From Mesorhabditis belari (lineage: Eukaryota > Nematoda > Chromadorea > Rhabditida > Rhabditidae): a stretch of DNA of 64,000 nt. Under the pieces are notes generated by a model. It was not told the origin of the DNA, did not search any database, and was given only the letters and a program-made list of their open reading frames with translations. Position numbers and translations under genes: made by a program. The stretch lies in assembly GCA_958450365.1 (NCBI GenBank), contig CAUEEP010000927.1:186001-250000 (forward strand), in the 5' to 3' direction. Within the stretch, counting starts at the first letter, position 1, and every line of letters begins with the position of its first letter. Shown one piece after another: positions 35,201-47,231 of this stretch.

Positions 35201-38200
35201 GAAATTCAATCATGTAGTGAGCTCTCTTATTGTTTGGCCAAAAGTGGTTGTTTATAGAGAACTTTAGTGTTATTTTGCACAAATGATGATCAAAATCGTT
35301 CGCACTTTAACATGACAGATCAACAAGATCCAAACGAAAAACAGCAAAACTTTCAAATGATCCTATTGGACTCGGATTGCTTTCAGGACTTTTGGCTCCA
35401 AAAGAAACAACAAGCTCTGTTTTTCTTCGCGTTTTGCACAGATTGCCCTTTTTCTCTCGATTTTTTCAATGTCCACTTATCGCTGTTTGCTCGGCTCACT
35501 TTTCTTGACAAAAATAGAGGCCAAACCAATCGAAAATAGTAAATGAATAACAATGTGATTCATGTTGATTTCACCATAAGAAAAAGAGGGAAACAGAAGG
35601 GAAAAGGGGAAGGAGAGAGTGATTGGATCGAGTTTCTGTCAAAGGGGAAAACATTCGAATGAGCACGTATTGATCATTTCAGATCAAATTGAGTTTAACT
35701 GAATGAGAAACAAATAAATATGAGAGATTTTAAAAGATATCACATCTAAATAAGATCTAAATAAAGAATATGACGTTGTCTAGACTTGCATAGAGTTGTG
35801 AATGTTAGGCTTTAGAAATTAGCTACGAGCGCTGGTTTTGCAAGTAGGTTTTCAGCTGTATATCTGCTTGGATTAGTAGGAATTGCAAAGCTTGCAAAGC
35901 CAAGTATAATAAAGGAAAAAACTAGAAGCACTTACTGTTTAAAAGAGATTTAGGATCATTAGACTTTTTGGTGTCTTGAATTGAGATCTCAAATTGAAGC
36001 TAGACGTGGCCGATAATTAAAAGATTTGTTGTCTTAGAAAATTGTGTTTTTGGGTGTCTGAAAAATTGAGTATAATGTTCCCCAGAGCGCACACAATAAG
36101 TTTAAATGAATAAAAAAAGAAACGTGGCTATTGTGGAGTTTGAGCTCAACCATTTTGTGTTGAGCCAAACAAAAAATAATAAAATATTCGGCAAGAAAAT
36201 TGTTGTTCATTTCGACTACAGAATTTGGATGTGATCCTTGTCATTTCAAAAATCTACAGTAAAAATAGAAAGTTTAATTGTTTTGGCAATTAAAAGAAGA
36301 CTCAAAATGATTGAATTTGGTCTGTTAATCTTTGGGAAAAATTTGAAAAGACGTGGGTGGGAAAAACTCGGAAATAAGTGCAGAAAAACTAAAAATTCTT
36401 GTGTTTTTCTATTCATTTTCAGAAATGAGTGCACAAAATAGGTTTTGAAGTTCAAGGAAATGGAAATCACCAAGACGACTTGACCAAAAAGGACACATTG
36501 AAGAGGAGGAGACTTTTTGAATTGGAAAGAGCCAAAGGTTCACAGAGTGCCCAAATTTTTGCAAGTAGACTGTAGTGATCTCTAGACTATAGGAGAGATT
36601 TGGAGGTGAGAAAATTTGCAAAGGAGGGAGCAAAAATTACAAGAACAGGTTGGTGAATAAGTTTTCTCGATCTTTTCGCACTAATAACAAATAAAATAAC
36701 AAATTCTCCAATTAATCTATGGTTTGATCTAAATAAAAAGCGTTTATTTTTCAATTTTCCATCTTTTTAAGTTAATTTCGGTTCACTTTCAAGCAAATTC
36801 GAGAGGAAAACGTATTTTTCGTACAAATCTATAATAATCTCTACGAAGAAATTAGCTGGGTGAATTTCTCTGAAAATTTGGCTATATACCTAACTTTTTG
36901 TGCTCTGGAAGTATGAAAAGGAACGTAAAGACGAAAGAAAAGACTAATACAATCAGAGACTACAGCTTGGCACAAGTATGGAAGTTGTAAAAAGGATCAA
37001 ATTGAAATTTATCAAAAAGATAAGGAAACCGGATTCCTTCAAAGGCAATTTCCCGGACCAGGTAGGCCAGAAAACAGAAGCCAGGCCTGACCTTGGCCTA
37101 CAGGCTTACAGGAATTATAGTACTGTGAAAAGCTTCATTAGTTAATCTTACTGGCCTAGTAATCTTTAAAATAAAGACTAAAGTCAAAAGTTATCTGCAA
37201 GCCAGTCATAAAGTCTATTTCCCAATTACAGTACCAACTTTTGCACAAATCCGACACAAATCATGTGATTTTGGGAAAATGTTAACAAAATCCTCAAAAA
37301 ATGCTCCCAGATGCCAATTCAATGACCTATTCTAATAAAAATGAGAAATTCTAATCCCTCATTTGCGTAGAATGAATAATTAATCGTTCTGGGGAGATTA
37401 GTCGGAAAAAAAACGAAAGAAAGGTGAACACAAGAAATTGCTTTTATACTTAAAATTTTTGGAAAATTGAGGGCATTTGGGAAAATTGCAATTCTCAGGG
37501 CTCAGTGTACTCGGAAATCATTTTTCAAGGGATTTTTCTTCAAAAAATAGCGGCAAATTGATGGGTTACTAAGTGGGGAAACCTCGAACTTTTTGTTCTT
37601 AAGAAACACGCTGAAAAATTTGATTTTTTTACTTATTATGGTGTCAAAATTCTGGGAAAAATGAGTTTAAAGGGAAATGGAAAGAGAAGATCTCGAAGGG
37701 GAAATGTATTATAGGAATTGTAGCAGAATAGTTTTGCGAAAGTGAATGAAAGTGACGAAGACTTACATAGGATTCTTTTGGGAATGAAAAATGAACGTTT
37801 TGATTACGATAACTTTTCGCAAATGTTTTAAATAGAAATTTTGAACGTTCCAACAAACCTCCTCCATCAAACAGCTCGATTCGTCTATTCGTTTCCGAGA
37901 TTTTTCTCGTTGTCGCCAATTGGATCTTCTCCCGATTTCGTTTGTTGAATGACTTCAAGCGTTTGTTCATCAGTTTTTCGCACTGAAACTGGCTTATTGG
38001 TTAGCCATTACTAATAGTAAGCAGCTCAGCCAGCTGCTTACTATTAGTAATGACAAGAATGAAGCTCAACACTTTAAATTTTCCTATCTTTGTTTGTAAG
38101 AAGTGCTATATTTAGAAAATTCTTGTCTTAGGAATGCAATCAAATATCCAAATTAAATTCAAATTTACCGAAAGACATTGACAGAGAATGTAGGGACAAA

Positions 38201-38716
38201 TGGGTGCATGACCTTTCAGAATGATTTGTTCACCATGACCCTCACATCTGAATTGTTCAATTTATTTAAATTTCTATAAATCTTCTTCTATTTTTGATCT
38301 CCTTGAATCTTTACAAAACAGTTTTTTGTTTTGGTCGCTTTTCAGTGAAAAACGTGACAGCCGTGTGAAGTGAGTCAAAAAAAACGCCTGAGGGATAAAG
38401 AGTTGACCGTTGAAAATCTCTCTTTTCGACCCCGTGATCACAAATTCCCAAGGTTGTTTTGTTGATCTCAGAGTTTAAAGGAAATAGAACAAAATGTTTG
38501 AAAGCATAATTGTTACAAAGTACCAAGATGCCAAGAATTCAGCACAAAATACCAAGACTATGTACAGTTTAGCTTCTTGAACGCATCATGATTCAATGTT
38601 TCCCCTTCAAATTCGAATCCAACTCACTTTCTGCAGTATAACATTCGTCCTTTCCCTCCATCTCCACCATTTTCATCACCACTCTTCAGCAAACATTTCT
38701 CTTCGATATCCTCCAT
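32262..38716 (-). CDS. DM-domain transcription factor (doublesex/MAB-3 family)
   Basis: Sex- or tissue-specific DNA-binding factor class. Exons: 38716-38628, 38247-38169, 37982-37859, 33714-33629, 33519-33307, 33193-33056, 32852-32262, giving 439 aa. The DM zinc module is at residues 27-60: [19 protein letters not shown], then C47, C52, C54 and C57. All eight ligands (C28, C31, H34, H43, C47, C52, C54, C57) are present, followed by a basic recognition tail ([18 protein letters not shown]). The rest is Ser-rich ([14 protein letters not shown]), then charged ([13 protein letters not shown]), then Pro/Gln/Leu-rich, with no second DM domain. Three exons encode the DM region, each joint in phase. 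Intron 3 (33715-37858, 4.1 kb) is by far the longest and carries a MITE. The paralogue is not assigned; the first ATG is chosen because the reading frame closes upstream. Confidence 0.88.
32920..33045. mobile_element. Truncated mariner MITE copy in DM-gene intron 6
   Basis: Begins TTAGGTTGGTGAATAAGTC, followed by TTTTCGTTCCTTTTCGTACTTTCG and the shared TTTATTTCATTAGAAAGACGAATT interior. No matching right end is seen, so this is a solo-end or deleted copy; it reaches within 11 bp of exon 33056. Confidence 0.7.
36648..36947. mobile_element. Mariner MITE in DM-gene intron 3
   Basis: Left end GGTTGGTGAATAAGTTTTC, right end GAAAAGACTAATAC preceded by GGAACG. The interior (about 36735-36905) matches the interior of the 251-756 copy, including CACTTTCAAGCAAATTCGAGAG and the CTAACTTTTTGTGCTCT end block. 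Confidence 0.7.
38006..38052. repeat. Perfect 21 bp hairpin in DM-gene intron 2
   Basis: Arms 38006-38026 and 38032-38052 are exact reverse complements (CATTACTAATAGTAAGCAGCT) around a 5 nt loop CAGCC, lying 24 bp upstream of exon 37982 in transcription direction. Confidence 0.9.
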
Positions 38717-41700
38717 TTCTTGCACAATTTTTTTTTGAGTAATTTGTTTTCTGAAAAAGCACAGATGAAGGAAGGAAGGTTACACTCAAAAAAGGATGAC
38801 GAAATGCTTTTTCGTTTTTGCAAAGAGAAAGAATTTCAAAGAAGATTTCAATAAAAAGCGTCGTTTCTGCAAAAAAACTTTGATAGCAAAATTAGAGGGA
38901 AAAGCAGAGAAAATGTGTCTTGCAAGAAAGAGTCAAAAAATGATAAATGATACAAAAAGTGAAACTCGGAGAAATTCAAAGATTGGGAAACGTATAGTTG
39001 GGTTTGGTAAGATACAAAACTTTCTACCTTGATACAGTAGCATAGACAAGCCTGACTTATTTCACCTATCTCAGCTACCGTAACCCAAATCTTTGACACC
39101 CTCATAGTCAGTGTGCTTTAGTTTTTCATGTTCTCCTTGTGTCTGATTTTGGAACCAGACACAAACATCCACAAAACAAAATCCCTAAAAGACTTTTCAA
39201 AAAATTTCGCAAAAATTTGCTGAAGAAATTGTGATAAACAGCGAGTGATCTTGTTCTTTCTTTTTTATAAAGAATCTCTATCAGTTTTTTCCCGTATTTT
39301 TCTCTCTCCTCTCCATAAAACGACTCCAATCTCTAGTTCAACGATCCAAAAACCAAAAAGTCACACAGCCGTCGTTTTTGAGAAAATGAGCGGTCAAAAA
39401 AGAGGAAAAAAACCGAAAAAAGCACTCTTTTTGAACTATTTGAGCTTTTTGAAAGCCAGTAATAAATGCGAAAATTTGCAAAATAATACAATGCCAGAAA
39501 TTGAGAAATGGGAAAATTTTGCAGGCTAAATGTTCAACATTCTTTGAACTCTTGATCGTTTAGGGAATTTCGCTTACCAATTTCGAAAATTTATAGGATA
39601 CAGCAAAGGTACTCACTGAATTTCGAGAATTAAACACATCATTAGGCTTTCAATTGAAAAATTGACTACTGTAGGAAAAAAAAGTAAAAATGACAAGCAA
39701 AGTTTGAGGAAATGAGCAAAAAATATCTAGTCTGCAATGAATTTGAGTGATGATAGTGGTTGATAAACTGATAGTGAGGCTATGGATAGTTCAAGTGTAA
39801 AAATAAATCCAAATCTTCCAAAATAGCATAACAATTTAAGACTTGGCCGATGAGTAGGCAAATCTCAAGCACTTAAGTCTACTCTTTTCAGAAAAAAACT
39901 TTATCCAGACAAACGCAGTGTCAGGTACAACACGTTTGCTGGTGCAACAGAGTGATATAGACTTCAAAAAACAAGAGAATATTGTTGTGAACAGATTTTG
40001 AAATAAAGAAATTTAGATTCGAGTTTGATTGAAGTTCAGATTTGTGCAATAGTAAGCCACCGAGAGACTGAGCCAAAAGGCGAACTCCATTCCTGAATGA
40101 TTCCCCGATACGGTAGTCATTGATAGTGATGGGTTGGGTGAAGTGGGTAAAATTATTGGTCTGTGATGTGAATGAAGAGAGAAAAGAGCTCAACCACCAC
40201 CATGAGATGTTGTCTTCATTCGTTTCTTCATTCGTTTTCTCACTAGTGTTTCCCCAAACTTCTCCTCTTTTAGTGGGTGTATCTCTTCTTTTTCTGTCTC
40301 TCTTCTTTTATTTTTCACCTCGAAATTTCTCTGCGATCAAAAAGAGACAGACCAACGTGCCATGAGTTCAAACATTCAAATCGCTCTCTTTTCCTTTCTT
40401 TTCCCCCCACCCATTTTCCTTTTCCAAAAAGTTGACCAAATTTTGCCCTCTGTCAGAGGTGAGCTGTAAATCCCTTCCTTTTTTCGCCTTAGCGAAATAT
40501 TTGTTTGTGATTAAAATTGCAGAAAACAGGATTTGTAATCAAATGAAATTTTTAGAATAAACAATAATTGTTTGAAGTTTGAAAGTTTGTGGCTAAAATG
40601 TTTTAACAAGGTTTAAGATAAAGATTACGATAAATAAGGGCAAAGGTTGGGAGAGAGAGAGAAGGTTTCGTTCAAATTCACTTCACAATTAGAAAGAGGA
40701 TTTCAAAAAGCCTTGAAAACTTTCAAAAGTTTACCACAAAACTTTATAAAAAAACTCAAAGTAACCCAAACAATGCCGAGGTCAAAGGGTACAAAAATAG
40801 CACAGCATACACTTCCCCGAATCGGTCACAAGGGGATCAAAATGTGATGACTAGGCTCAAAGGGAAGTGATGAGAAAAAGGGGAAAAGAGGAGAAAGATA
40901 GGTCTAATCTCAACAAAGTTTTCTCTTATTTTCTCTCTTTTTCCGTTTTGTCTAGGCATCTCAATTTTGTGAAATCTCTCAATTTTCAGGGTCGAAAAGT
41001 GATGCTTGGGGTTTTGTTCGGAGGCGCCTTTGATTTCTTGATCTTCGCGCGCGCCCACTTGCCGCTCTTTTCTCTTTCCTCGATCAGTCAACAGCCACTT
41101 TCTGGACTCGTGAACAGGCTAGACAAGAAAAATACACAAAATATGTTTGGATTTTTCACGGATATTTTTGGTGTAGGCGAGATAAATAAGATGTGTACTT
41201 TGGGCAGTGCCGGAGACTCAAACTGAACGGGGACAAACTTGTGATTGGTCGAGAGTTTACCGGCCGCTTAATATTTATATGTCTACACTCAAAACAAAGC
41301 AAACAGCTCATTCTCGTGAAGTTTATATTCACATTAGATCAAAGACTTTCACTGACTTGAGGCTGTTGTTGTCCCTCCCTCCCTCCCTTCCCCTCCTTCC
41401 TTTTACTTTGACTAGTAAAAATTTGTTAGAACGGATTACGGTAGCTTTTCTAATATAGAAAAGACAAGAGTTACGGCATCTTTTAGAAAAAGGTTTGAGT
41501 CTAAATATTGGATTACCGTACTTTTAAACCAAACAATTTCCCGTCCATTGCAGGTCTGCGTCATGACCCCATGTTCTCCAATCTTTTTTCTTTTCTTTTA
41601 CCCCTTTCATCTTTCCGTTCTCTTAAAGCCTTTCTCCATTTTGTATCTCCGGAAATGTCACAATAAACCTTGAGAGTTATTTTTGATCTACCCAAGTCAC

Positions 41701-42738
41701 CGGATCAAAATTGAAAAATATAGAGCAATCAAATTAAAAACAATATAAAATCGCTTGTTTGGTTACTGTTTTAAATTTGATAAATGATCAGCTTAAAAAC
41801 GACTAGAGTTGACAAAGATTCTATTCTTAGAGAGCTTAAGTTCAAGTTCTTTGCAAAAAAAGTGACGTTTAGAAAACTGTGAAAAAACGTTTAGAAAAAA
41901 AAGCTCCTAGTCTAGACACTAAAATCGAAACCTCGTGATAAGAGGAAAAAAATGCTTCTGGGTTTGCAAAGAGAATTTAATTTTTTCATTTTCCGGTGAT
42001 ACTCTTTGATTTTTTGAGCGTATGGCCAAAAGAAAGAGAGTGCGGTGAAAGATGAGAAAAAGTACAATTCAGACATAATTTTCAATAAAAACAGCACCTG
42101 ATCTCAACAGATAAACTTCTAAGAGATTAAAGATATTAGATTTCAAACAATTAAATGAGCATTGAAAATAAAACTGCGTAAGAGGAACGGGAAAGTGCAA
42201 CTCTTGGTGTAACCAAGACCTTTAATGACTCGATAAAATCTATCAAAGATGAATCAGATCACAAATCCGCAACGATTGTGACAGAAAGAAACAATTTAAA
42301 GCAAAAAAATTTGCTTATATACCCCAAACTAAATTTAAGCCTTCATTTGTACAAAAAAATGCAAAATTTCGAACAAAAATCCGATAGGGACAACCAGCTG
42401 TGTAAATAACGAAAACTGAATCGAGAGAAAGTTGAGATTTCAGTTTTTTTCGATCTCTCATCCATTTTTGTAGTCTCATCAATGAATTCCTCAAACAATA
42501 GTGTCATTTCGATCGAGAACTTTGACTCCTTTTGTGCTGCAGCGAGAGTTGGGTGAAGAAGAAAGGAAATCAATGTTTTCCTCGTCACATTACTGAATAC
42601 CAAAAGACTTAATCATAGCCCAGATTTCATAACAAATGCTGTCTTGAGTGAGTCTTGAGTTCAAATGAATAAAAAATTACGCTAATGATATTCTTAACGA
42701 GATTCGGTTATCGTATAGCTCGTCCCGGTTTTTGAAAG
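38717..42738. other. Gene-free stretch upstream of the DM-domain gene
   Basis: No exon chain or known family seen on either strand. Open frames here are isolated and compositionally biased. Probably contains the DM-gene promoter. Confidence 0.45.
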
Positions 42739-42740
42739 TA

Positions 42741-43335
42741 CAGGGTGCGCCATAATTGTCGCAACAAGGTGTCGCAAAGTCAATTCCGATAACTACCTGG
42801 CTCTCCTCAAGGATGAACTCTTGCCTTTCTCTTGATGAACTCAACTCTTGCCCTGGGCTCATAAACATTTTGGAAATCGCATTTGGACTTATCAGCAAGA
42901 TGGCGTACCGGTCCACAAATCCAAGAAAGTCCAAGAGATCTGCCAAAACAACTTCCCGGACATCATTTCTTTTTCTGAGTGGCCACCTAGCTCTCCAGAT
43001 CTCAACCCAATGGATTTTTCAGTCTGGTCGGTTCTAGAAGCCAAATCTTGTTCAAAGTCCCACAAAAGCATCGAAAGCTTGAAGAAATCACTGTTGAAAG
43101 CGTGGGAAGAGCTTGATCCAGCCTATTTGGTCGCCTATTTGACGCCTATTTGACGCCTTCCCGAAGCACCTGCGAGCCTGCTCAAATGCTAATGGTGGCC
43201 GATTCGAATTTGATAGTTCATTTATAATTGCTAATGTACAATAAATGTTATTGAGTTAAAAATTTGTCTTTTTTTTCCTCTTGTCTGCCTTAAAATCAGA
43301 ATTTTATCCTGTTGCGACAATTATGGCGCACTCTG
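42741..43335 (+). mobile_element. Defective maT-like (DD37D) Tc1/mariner transposon
   Basis: The termini are inverted repeats: CAGGGTGCGCCATAATTGTC at the left, and its near complement GACAATTATGGCGCACTCTG at the right, with TA on both sides (42739-42740, 43336-43337). The interior encodes the C-terminal part of a transposase on + (about 42870-43150) with YQQDGVPVHKSKKVQE and EWPPSSPDLNPMDFSVWS. The second and third catalytic Asp are separated by 37 residues, the DD37D signature. At 595 bp the element lacks the N-terminal half including the first catalytic Asp, so it is non-autonomous. Confidence 0.92.
42870..43156 (+). pseudogene. maT-like transposase remnant
   Basis: Reads through the catalytic core end (QQDG, SPDLNPMD) to ELDPAYLVAYLTPI and stop. 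The HTH DNA-binding region and first Asp are missing, and sequence before about 42870 is out of frame. A short duplication (TTGACGCCTATTTGACGCC, 43139-43157) has damaged the 3' end. Confidence 0.85.
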
Positions 43336-43947
43336 TAGAATAAGGGGTGTGACACTAATCACTAGTAAGACAAGCGGTACTATGGTATTTTTTCAAATCC
43401 ACTAACTGACAAGAATCTACAAGAATCTCGAGTCTCCGTGTACATTCTCCAAACCAACATCAATCTCACTCTTGTTCAAAATATTCGTGCAATCGTCTAC
43501 AGGAATTTTCGAGCTAAAATTGTTCGTTCATGGGGGCGTTTGTGTATTCAGCCAATTCCCATCAACGATTTTCCCCAAAATGACATCATTTATGAATGTC
43601 CTTCATAAAATGCAAAAAGTCTATTCTTGAACCGAAAGAGATTCCTCTGCTAAAAATGCACATCAAACTCCGAGTTAAAGTTTGAAATGAAATTAATGAG
43701 AAACGAACTGTTGTGAGTTCAATGACGTCTTTCTGTGAGATTTCCATGATATCATGGCAGACATTCTGCAAGGATCATAAATCCTAGAGAGAAACCGTAT
43801 GAAGAGAACGGATTTATTACCTCAAAAAGAAAGATTCTTTCTTTGAGATCGGTGCAGCCGCAAAGCTACTGTAAAGGCAGCATGCTTAAAATAGTTTTTC
43901 ACCGTTTTACCGAATCTTTGTTGCATACTGTAGTAGGAAAATGCCTA

Positions 43948-44843
43948 TTAGGTTGAGGAAAAAAATAATTTGCGTTTCTTGGGTGTAACAATTTATTGCA
44001 TTCTACAAGAAGTATCAATCAGTAAGATATTCTCTACTTTTATTGATGACTTCTTCCCATCTTCGACGCAAGTCCTTGATTTCATTTGTAAAAAAATTGG
44101 GGATTTTTGGAGCCAAAACAGTTGCCGACCGCTTTTTTGACTTGAGCATGATTGTCGAACTTTTCTCCCATGATAAACTGTTGTTCCAAGCACTGAAACA
44201 AAAAGTAATCTAACAGGGCTAAGTCAGTAGAGAGGCGCATCAGGAACCAACTTCCAGCCCAGTTCGCCAATTTTTTTTGTCAGTGACTTTTACAGTGTGG
44301 GCTTTTGCGTTGTCGTGCAAAAATCGAATCTTTGATGGATTGAGCCCCAATTTCTTTAAAGCATTGTTAATTTTAGTCAATTGTTTTGAATAGAGATCAA
44401 CATTAATGTTTCCTCTTGGATTAGCTGCCTCATAGTGCACCAAACCTTTTGAGTACCAGAAAAATATTTCCTTTCCATGAATTCAAACCACTCCCAAGTT
44501 TTGGGAATGGTTTGAGGGGTTTGTCCGGTAGGTAGTCATTGGTTCTTCCTTCTGACATTCTCGTAATTAATTCAAGTTTCATCAAATGTCAAAATCGAAT
44601 CCCAAAAAGCACCAGCTTTGCATTTATGGAGCAAAAAAGTTCACGAATTGTTTTGTTGTGTTGAGTCAGCTCGTGCGGAACCCATTTTTCATAGCAATTT
44701 TTTCCCCGAGTTGGTGCAAATGGTTGTCGATTGTCTTCTGATCAACATCAAAGATTTCTGTCAGCCCGCGAGTGTTGAGTTGAAGTCAATTTCAATTCCC
44801 TAATGCGAAATTCAAAAGGCGCATAATTTTTTCCTCAACTTAA
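43948..44843 (-). mobile_element. Mariner transposon, 896 bp, decayed
   Basis: Ends TTAGGTTGAGGAAAAAA (left) and the complement of TTAAGTTGAGGAAAAAA (right) lie between TA dinucleotides (43946-43947, 44844-44845). The transposase is on the minus strand. A full mariner is about 1.3 kb, so several hundred bases are missing, mainly from the transposase N-terminal part. Confidence 0.92.
43990..44800 (-). pseudogene. Mariner transposase pseudogene (frameshifted)
   Basis: Fragments in different frames read in order: WDSILTFDET (first catalytic Asp), then VHYEAANPRGNINVDLYSKQ, then IRFLHDNAKAHTVK (second Asp), then LALLDYFLFQCLEQQF (third Asp region), then a degraded C-terminus. Frame changes near 44260, 44090 and 44440 and an early stop after FDET make it inactive. 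Confidence 0.88.
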
Positions 44844-44845
44844 TA

Positions 44846-45718
44846 GATTGACTTAATGAGATTGTAGTTGATACACCAAACACAATTTTCCGTATAACTC
44901 TTCCATGACAACACAATACACAATCGTGGGTGAACTGAGAATGTCAAGAGAGATGTCCCGCACTCATCTTCACCTATCGAGGCACTCATAACAATCATCA
45001 CGTGTAAATGAATGATTATGAGAGCTGTGACCAATGAGTGCTCATGCACTGTCTTTTGTATTAATGACGTTTTGAGAGCGTCATGAAACAACAATTTAAT
45101 CGAAACAATAAAAGACAGAACCTGTTGTTGTTGCACCCAAAGTGGTGGAAGTCTGGTTTAGCAATAGAAAAGTGTAACCAAATTGTAAACAAGAATAATG
45201 CATGATGGGAAGAATCAGAATCTAACCATTAAAATTCAAATGCTACCTTTCAGGGTTGGTTTGGTATCCCAACAATACTATTAAATCTGTCTAAAACAGT
45301 CTAGTCTGATCTTGTCCATCACACAGTTCTCCCTTTTGATTGCTCTCAAATCAAAATTCACGTACAGCAAAAAGTGATAGACATTATTTGTGATTGTCTT
45401 TTGTCGACGTCGTTGTCGGTCAATATTTGCGGATTCTTGTCGGAAGATAATCAATTGAAGAGATTTGTGAAGAGGGACATCCATTCCCTGAAAAAGTGCT
45501 TAAAAGAAACAAGAAGTGTGAATGAAAGTGGAAAAGAAAATGAAGAATGAAGACCGAAGATTGGACATCTCAAGTCCATGCCTGCCAGTGTCCTATAAAT
45601 GTTGAAGACACTTTTTAGCCCGTTCTCATTTCCCGTTTTTTGTTTAATGAATCAGAGTGTCTAAGAATCTACAGATTTCTCGATTCGGTCTAACAGTTTT
45701 GCTCAATTTTAGTCAAGA
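44846..45718. other. Intergenic, upstream of secreted Pro/Cys-rich gene
   Basis: No exon supported. It contains the promoter of the 45.7 kb gene; no repeat stands out. Confidence 0.4.
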
Positions 45719-47152
45719 ATGCGGGAGTTGTTGTTCTTGGGTCTCGTGGCCTCAATCACAGCTCAACAGGTTCCAATTGTTGCTCCATGCCTTTTCCCAC
45801 CATGTCCGGTGGTAAGTCAGTCCTTTTGTACAGAAATTTAGAATGTCGAATTTAGAAAATCTAGCGATTTCACTTAAATACTTGTTTTCAGCCAGCGGGT
45901 CCATTCCTTAGCCCATCCCCATTCCCAGTTCCTCTCCCATTCGGCCCTCTTCCATTTCTCCCACCATATCCTCCACTTCCACCACCATGCTTTGGTCCAG
46001 CTTGTGCTCCTCCACTTCCATTCTTGGTAAGAAATCTAATATTGCTGAAATGTTATGGCTTAACTTGTAGCATAAAACCAAAAATATATATTTCAGCCTC
46101 CATTTCCTCCTCCATGCCTCGCTCCACCATGTTGTTTGACACCTCCTTGTCCACCACCAGTAAGTTAATTGTCTTTATATTTGCAATAGATCTTACATTA
46201 ATTTATAATAAGCAAAGTAAATCTTACACTTTGCAACAACGCTTTAGATTCTTTTCGCCCCTCCACCACCCCCACCTCCCCCAGTGTTCTGTCTTCAACC
46301 TCCATGCCCTCCACCAGTCATTTGCCTCCAACCACCATGCCCTCCACCTCCTCCAGCGGTTTGCTCTTAAAAGTTATTACTGGGACATTATCTCATTACA
46401 ATGTACCTTGTAATCATTTTTAGTTCCTTATTGCTCCTCCACCACCACCCCCACCGGTTATCTGCCTTCAGCCTCCATGTCCTCCACCTCGACCTGTAAA
46501 TTCTTTTTGTGCTTACTAGCTCTATTTTTGCTTAACTCTAAGTTTCACTAATCAAATACCTTTAGACCTTTGTCCTGGCGCCTCCTCCACCTCCACCACC
46601 AGTTTTTTGTCTTTCTCCTCCATGCGGTCCACCCCCACTCCGCATCTCTTTTGCTCCACCACCCCCACCGGTGACCTATAAACTGGACTGTTCCTTATTG
46701 AAAGCAATAAGAGAAAGCCCTTTTTTTTACAGATTTTATCTTTAAAAGCTATTTCAGGCTTTCATCCCAGCTCCATTCTTCTTGCAATCAGCACCATGCT
46801 GTGGACCAGCTTGTGAGTTCTTGAAAGAATCAAACAAAAAGTTTAGCATGTTTATTTCTTACAATTAGTGCCTTAATTATTTCCAAGCAAATGTTGCAAC
46901 TAGAAACATTAAAAAGCAAAACTTTCAGTCCCGTCATGTTGTGGTTTCCGTCGTTTCATTCGCAAACGCGAAGACACCAATGCCAAGATTGTCGAAGAGA
47001 AAAAGGAAGAGATCAAGGTAAAGAATAATGAATAATGATAATGAATCTAATGTATCAAAGCCATTCTAGCTTGAGTTTTGATTTCAATTCTCTGTTCATT
47101 TCAGATCGACACCTCTTCGACTACCTCTGCTCCAGAAACCAAGCGTTTCTAA
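45719..47152 (+). CDS. Secreted Pro/Cys-rich repeat protein
   Basis: Function unknown; an extracellular-matrix or cuticle role is an inference. Exons: 45719-45811, 45892-46026, 46097-46159, 46248-46358, 46424-46495, 46566-46670, 46758-46812, 46929-47017, 47105-47152, giving 256 aa. Signal peptide MRELLFLGLVASITA is cleaved before QQVP. The body repeats the unit APPPPPPPVxCLQPPCPPP, one or two units per exon, with single Cys spaced five residues apart (CLQPPC) and CC in CLAPPCCLTPPC. The C-terminal part is different: a short Cys cluster (SAPCCGPA, PSCCGF), then basic RRFIRKRE and a charged EEKKEEIK tail ending SAPETKRF. Most introns are phase 0 and fall between repeat units, so repeat number can change by exon duplication. 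Confidence 0.88.
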
Positions 47153-47225
47153 AGGAATCTTACCTCATTTTCCTCAATGGGATCTCCCAAAAAACAACGA
47201 CTTCTCTACATTTATTTATTCTAAT

Positions 47226-47231
47226 AATAAA
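47226..47231 (+). terminator. Polyadenylation signal of Pro/Cys-rich gene
   Basis: AATAAA 74 bp after the stop codon at 47150-47152, followed by a T-rich stretch. Confidence 0.6.

Noticed and set aside
40867..41226. 119-codon open frame on the plus strand
   Set aside because: Isolated, with no homology, no signal peptide and no flanking exons. Composition is like surrounding non-coding DNA.
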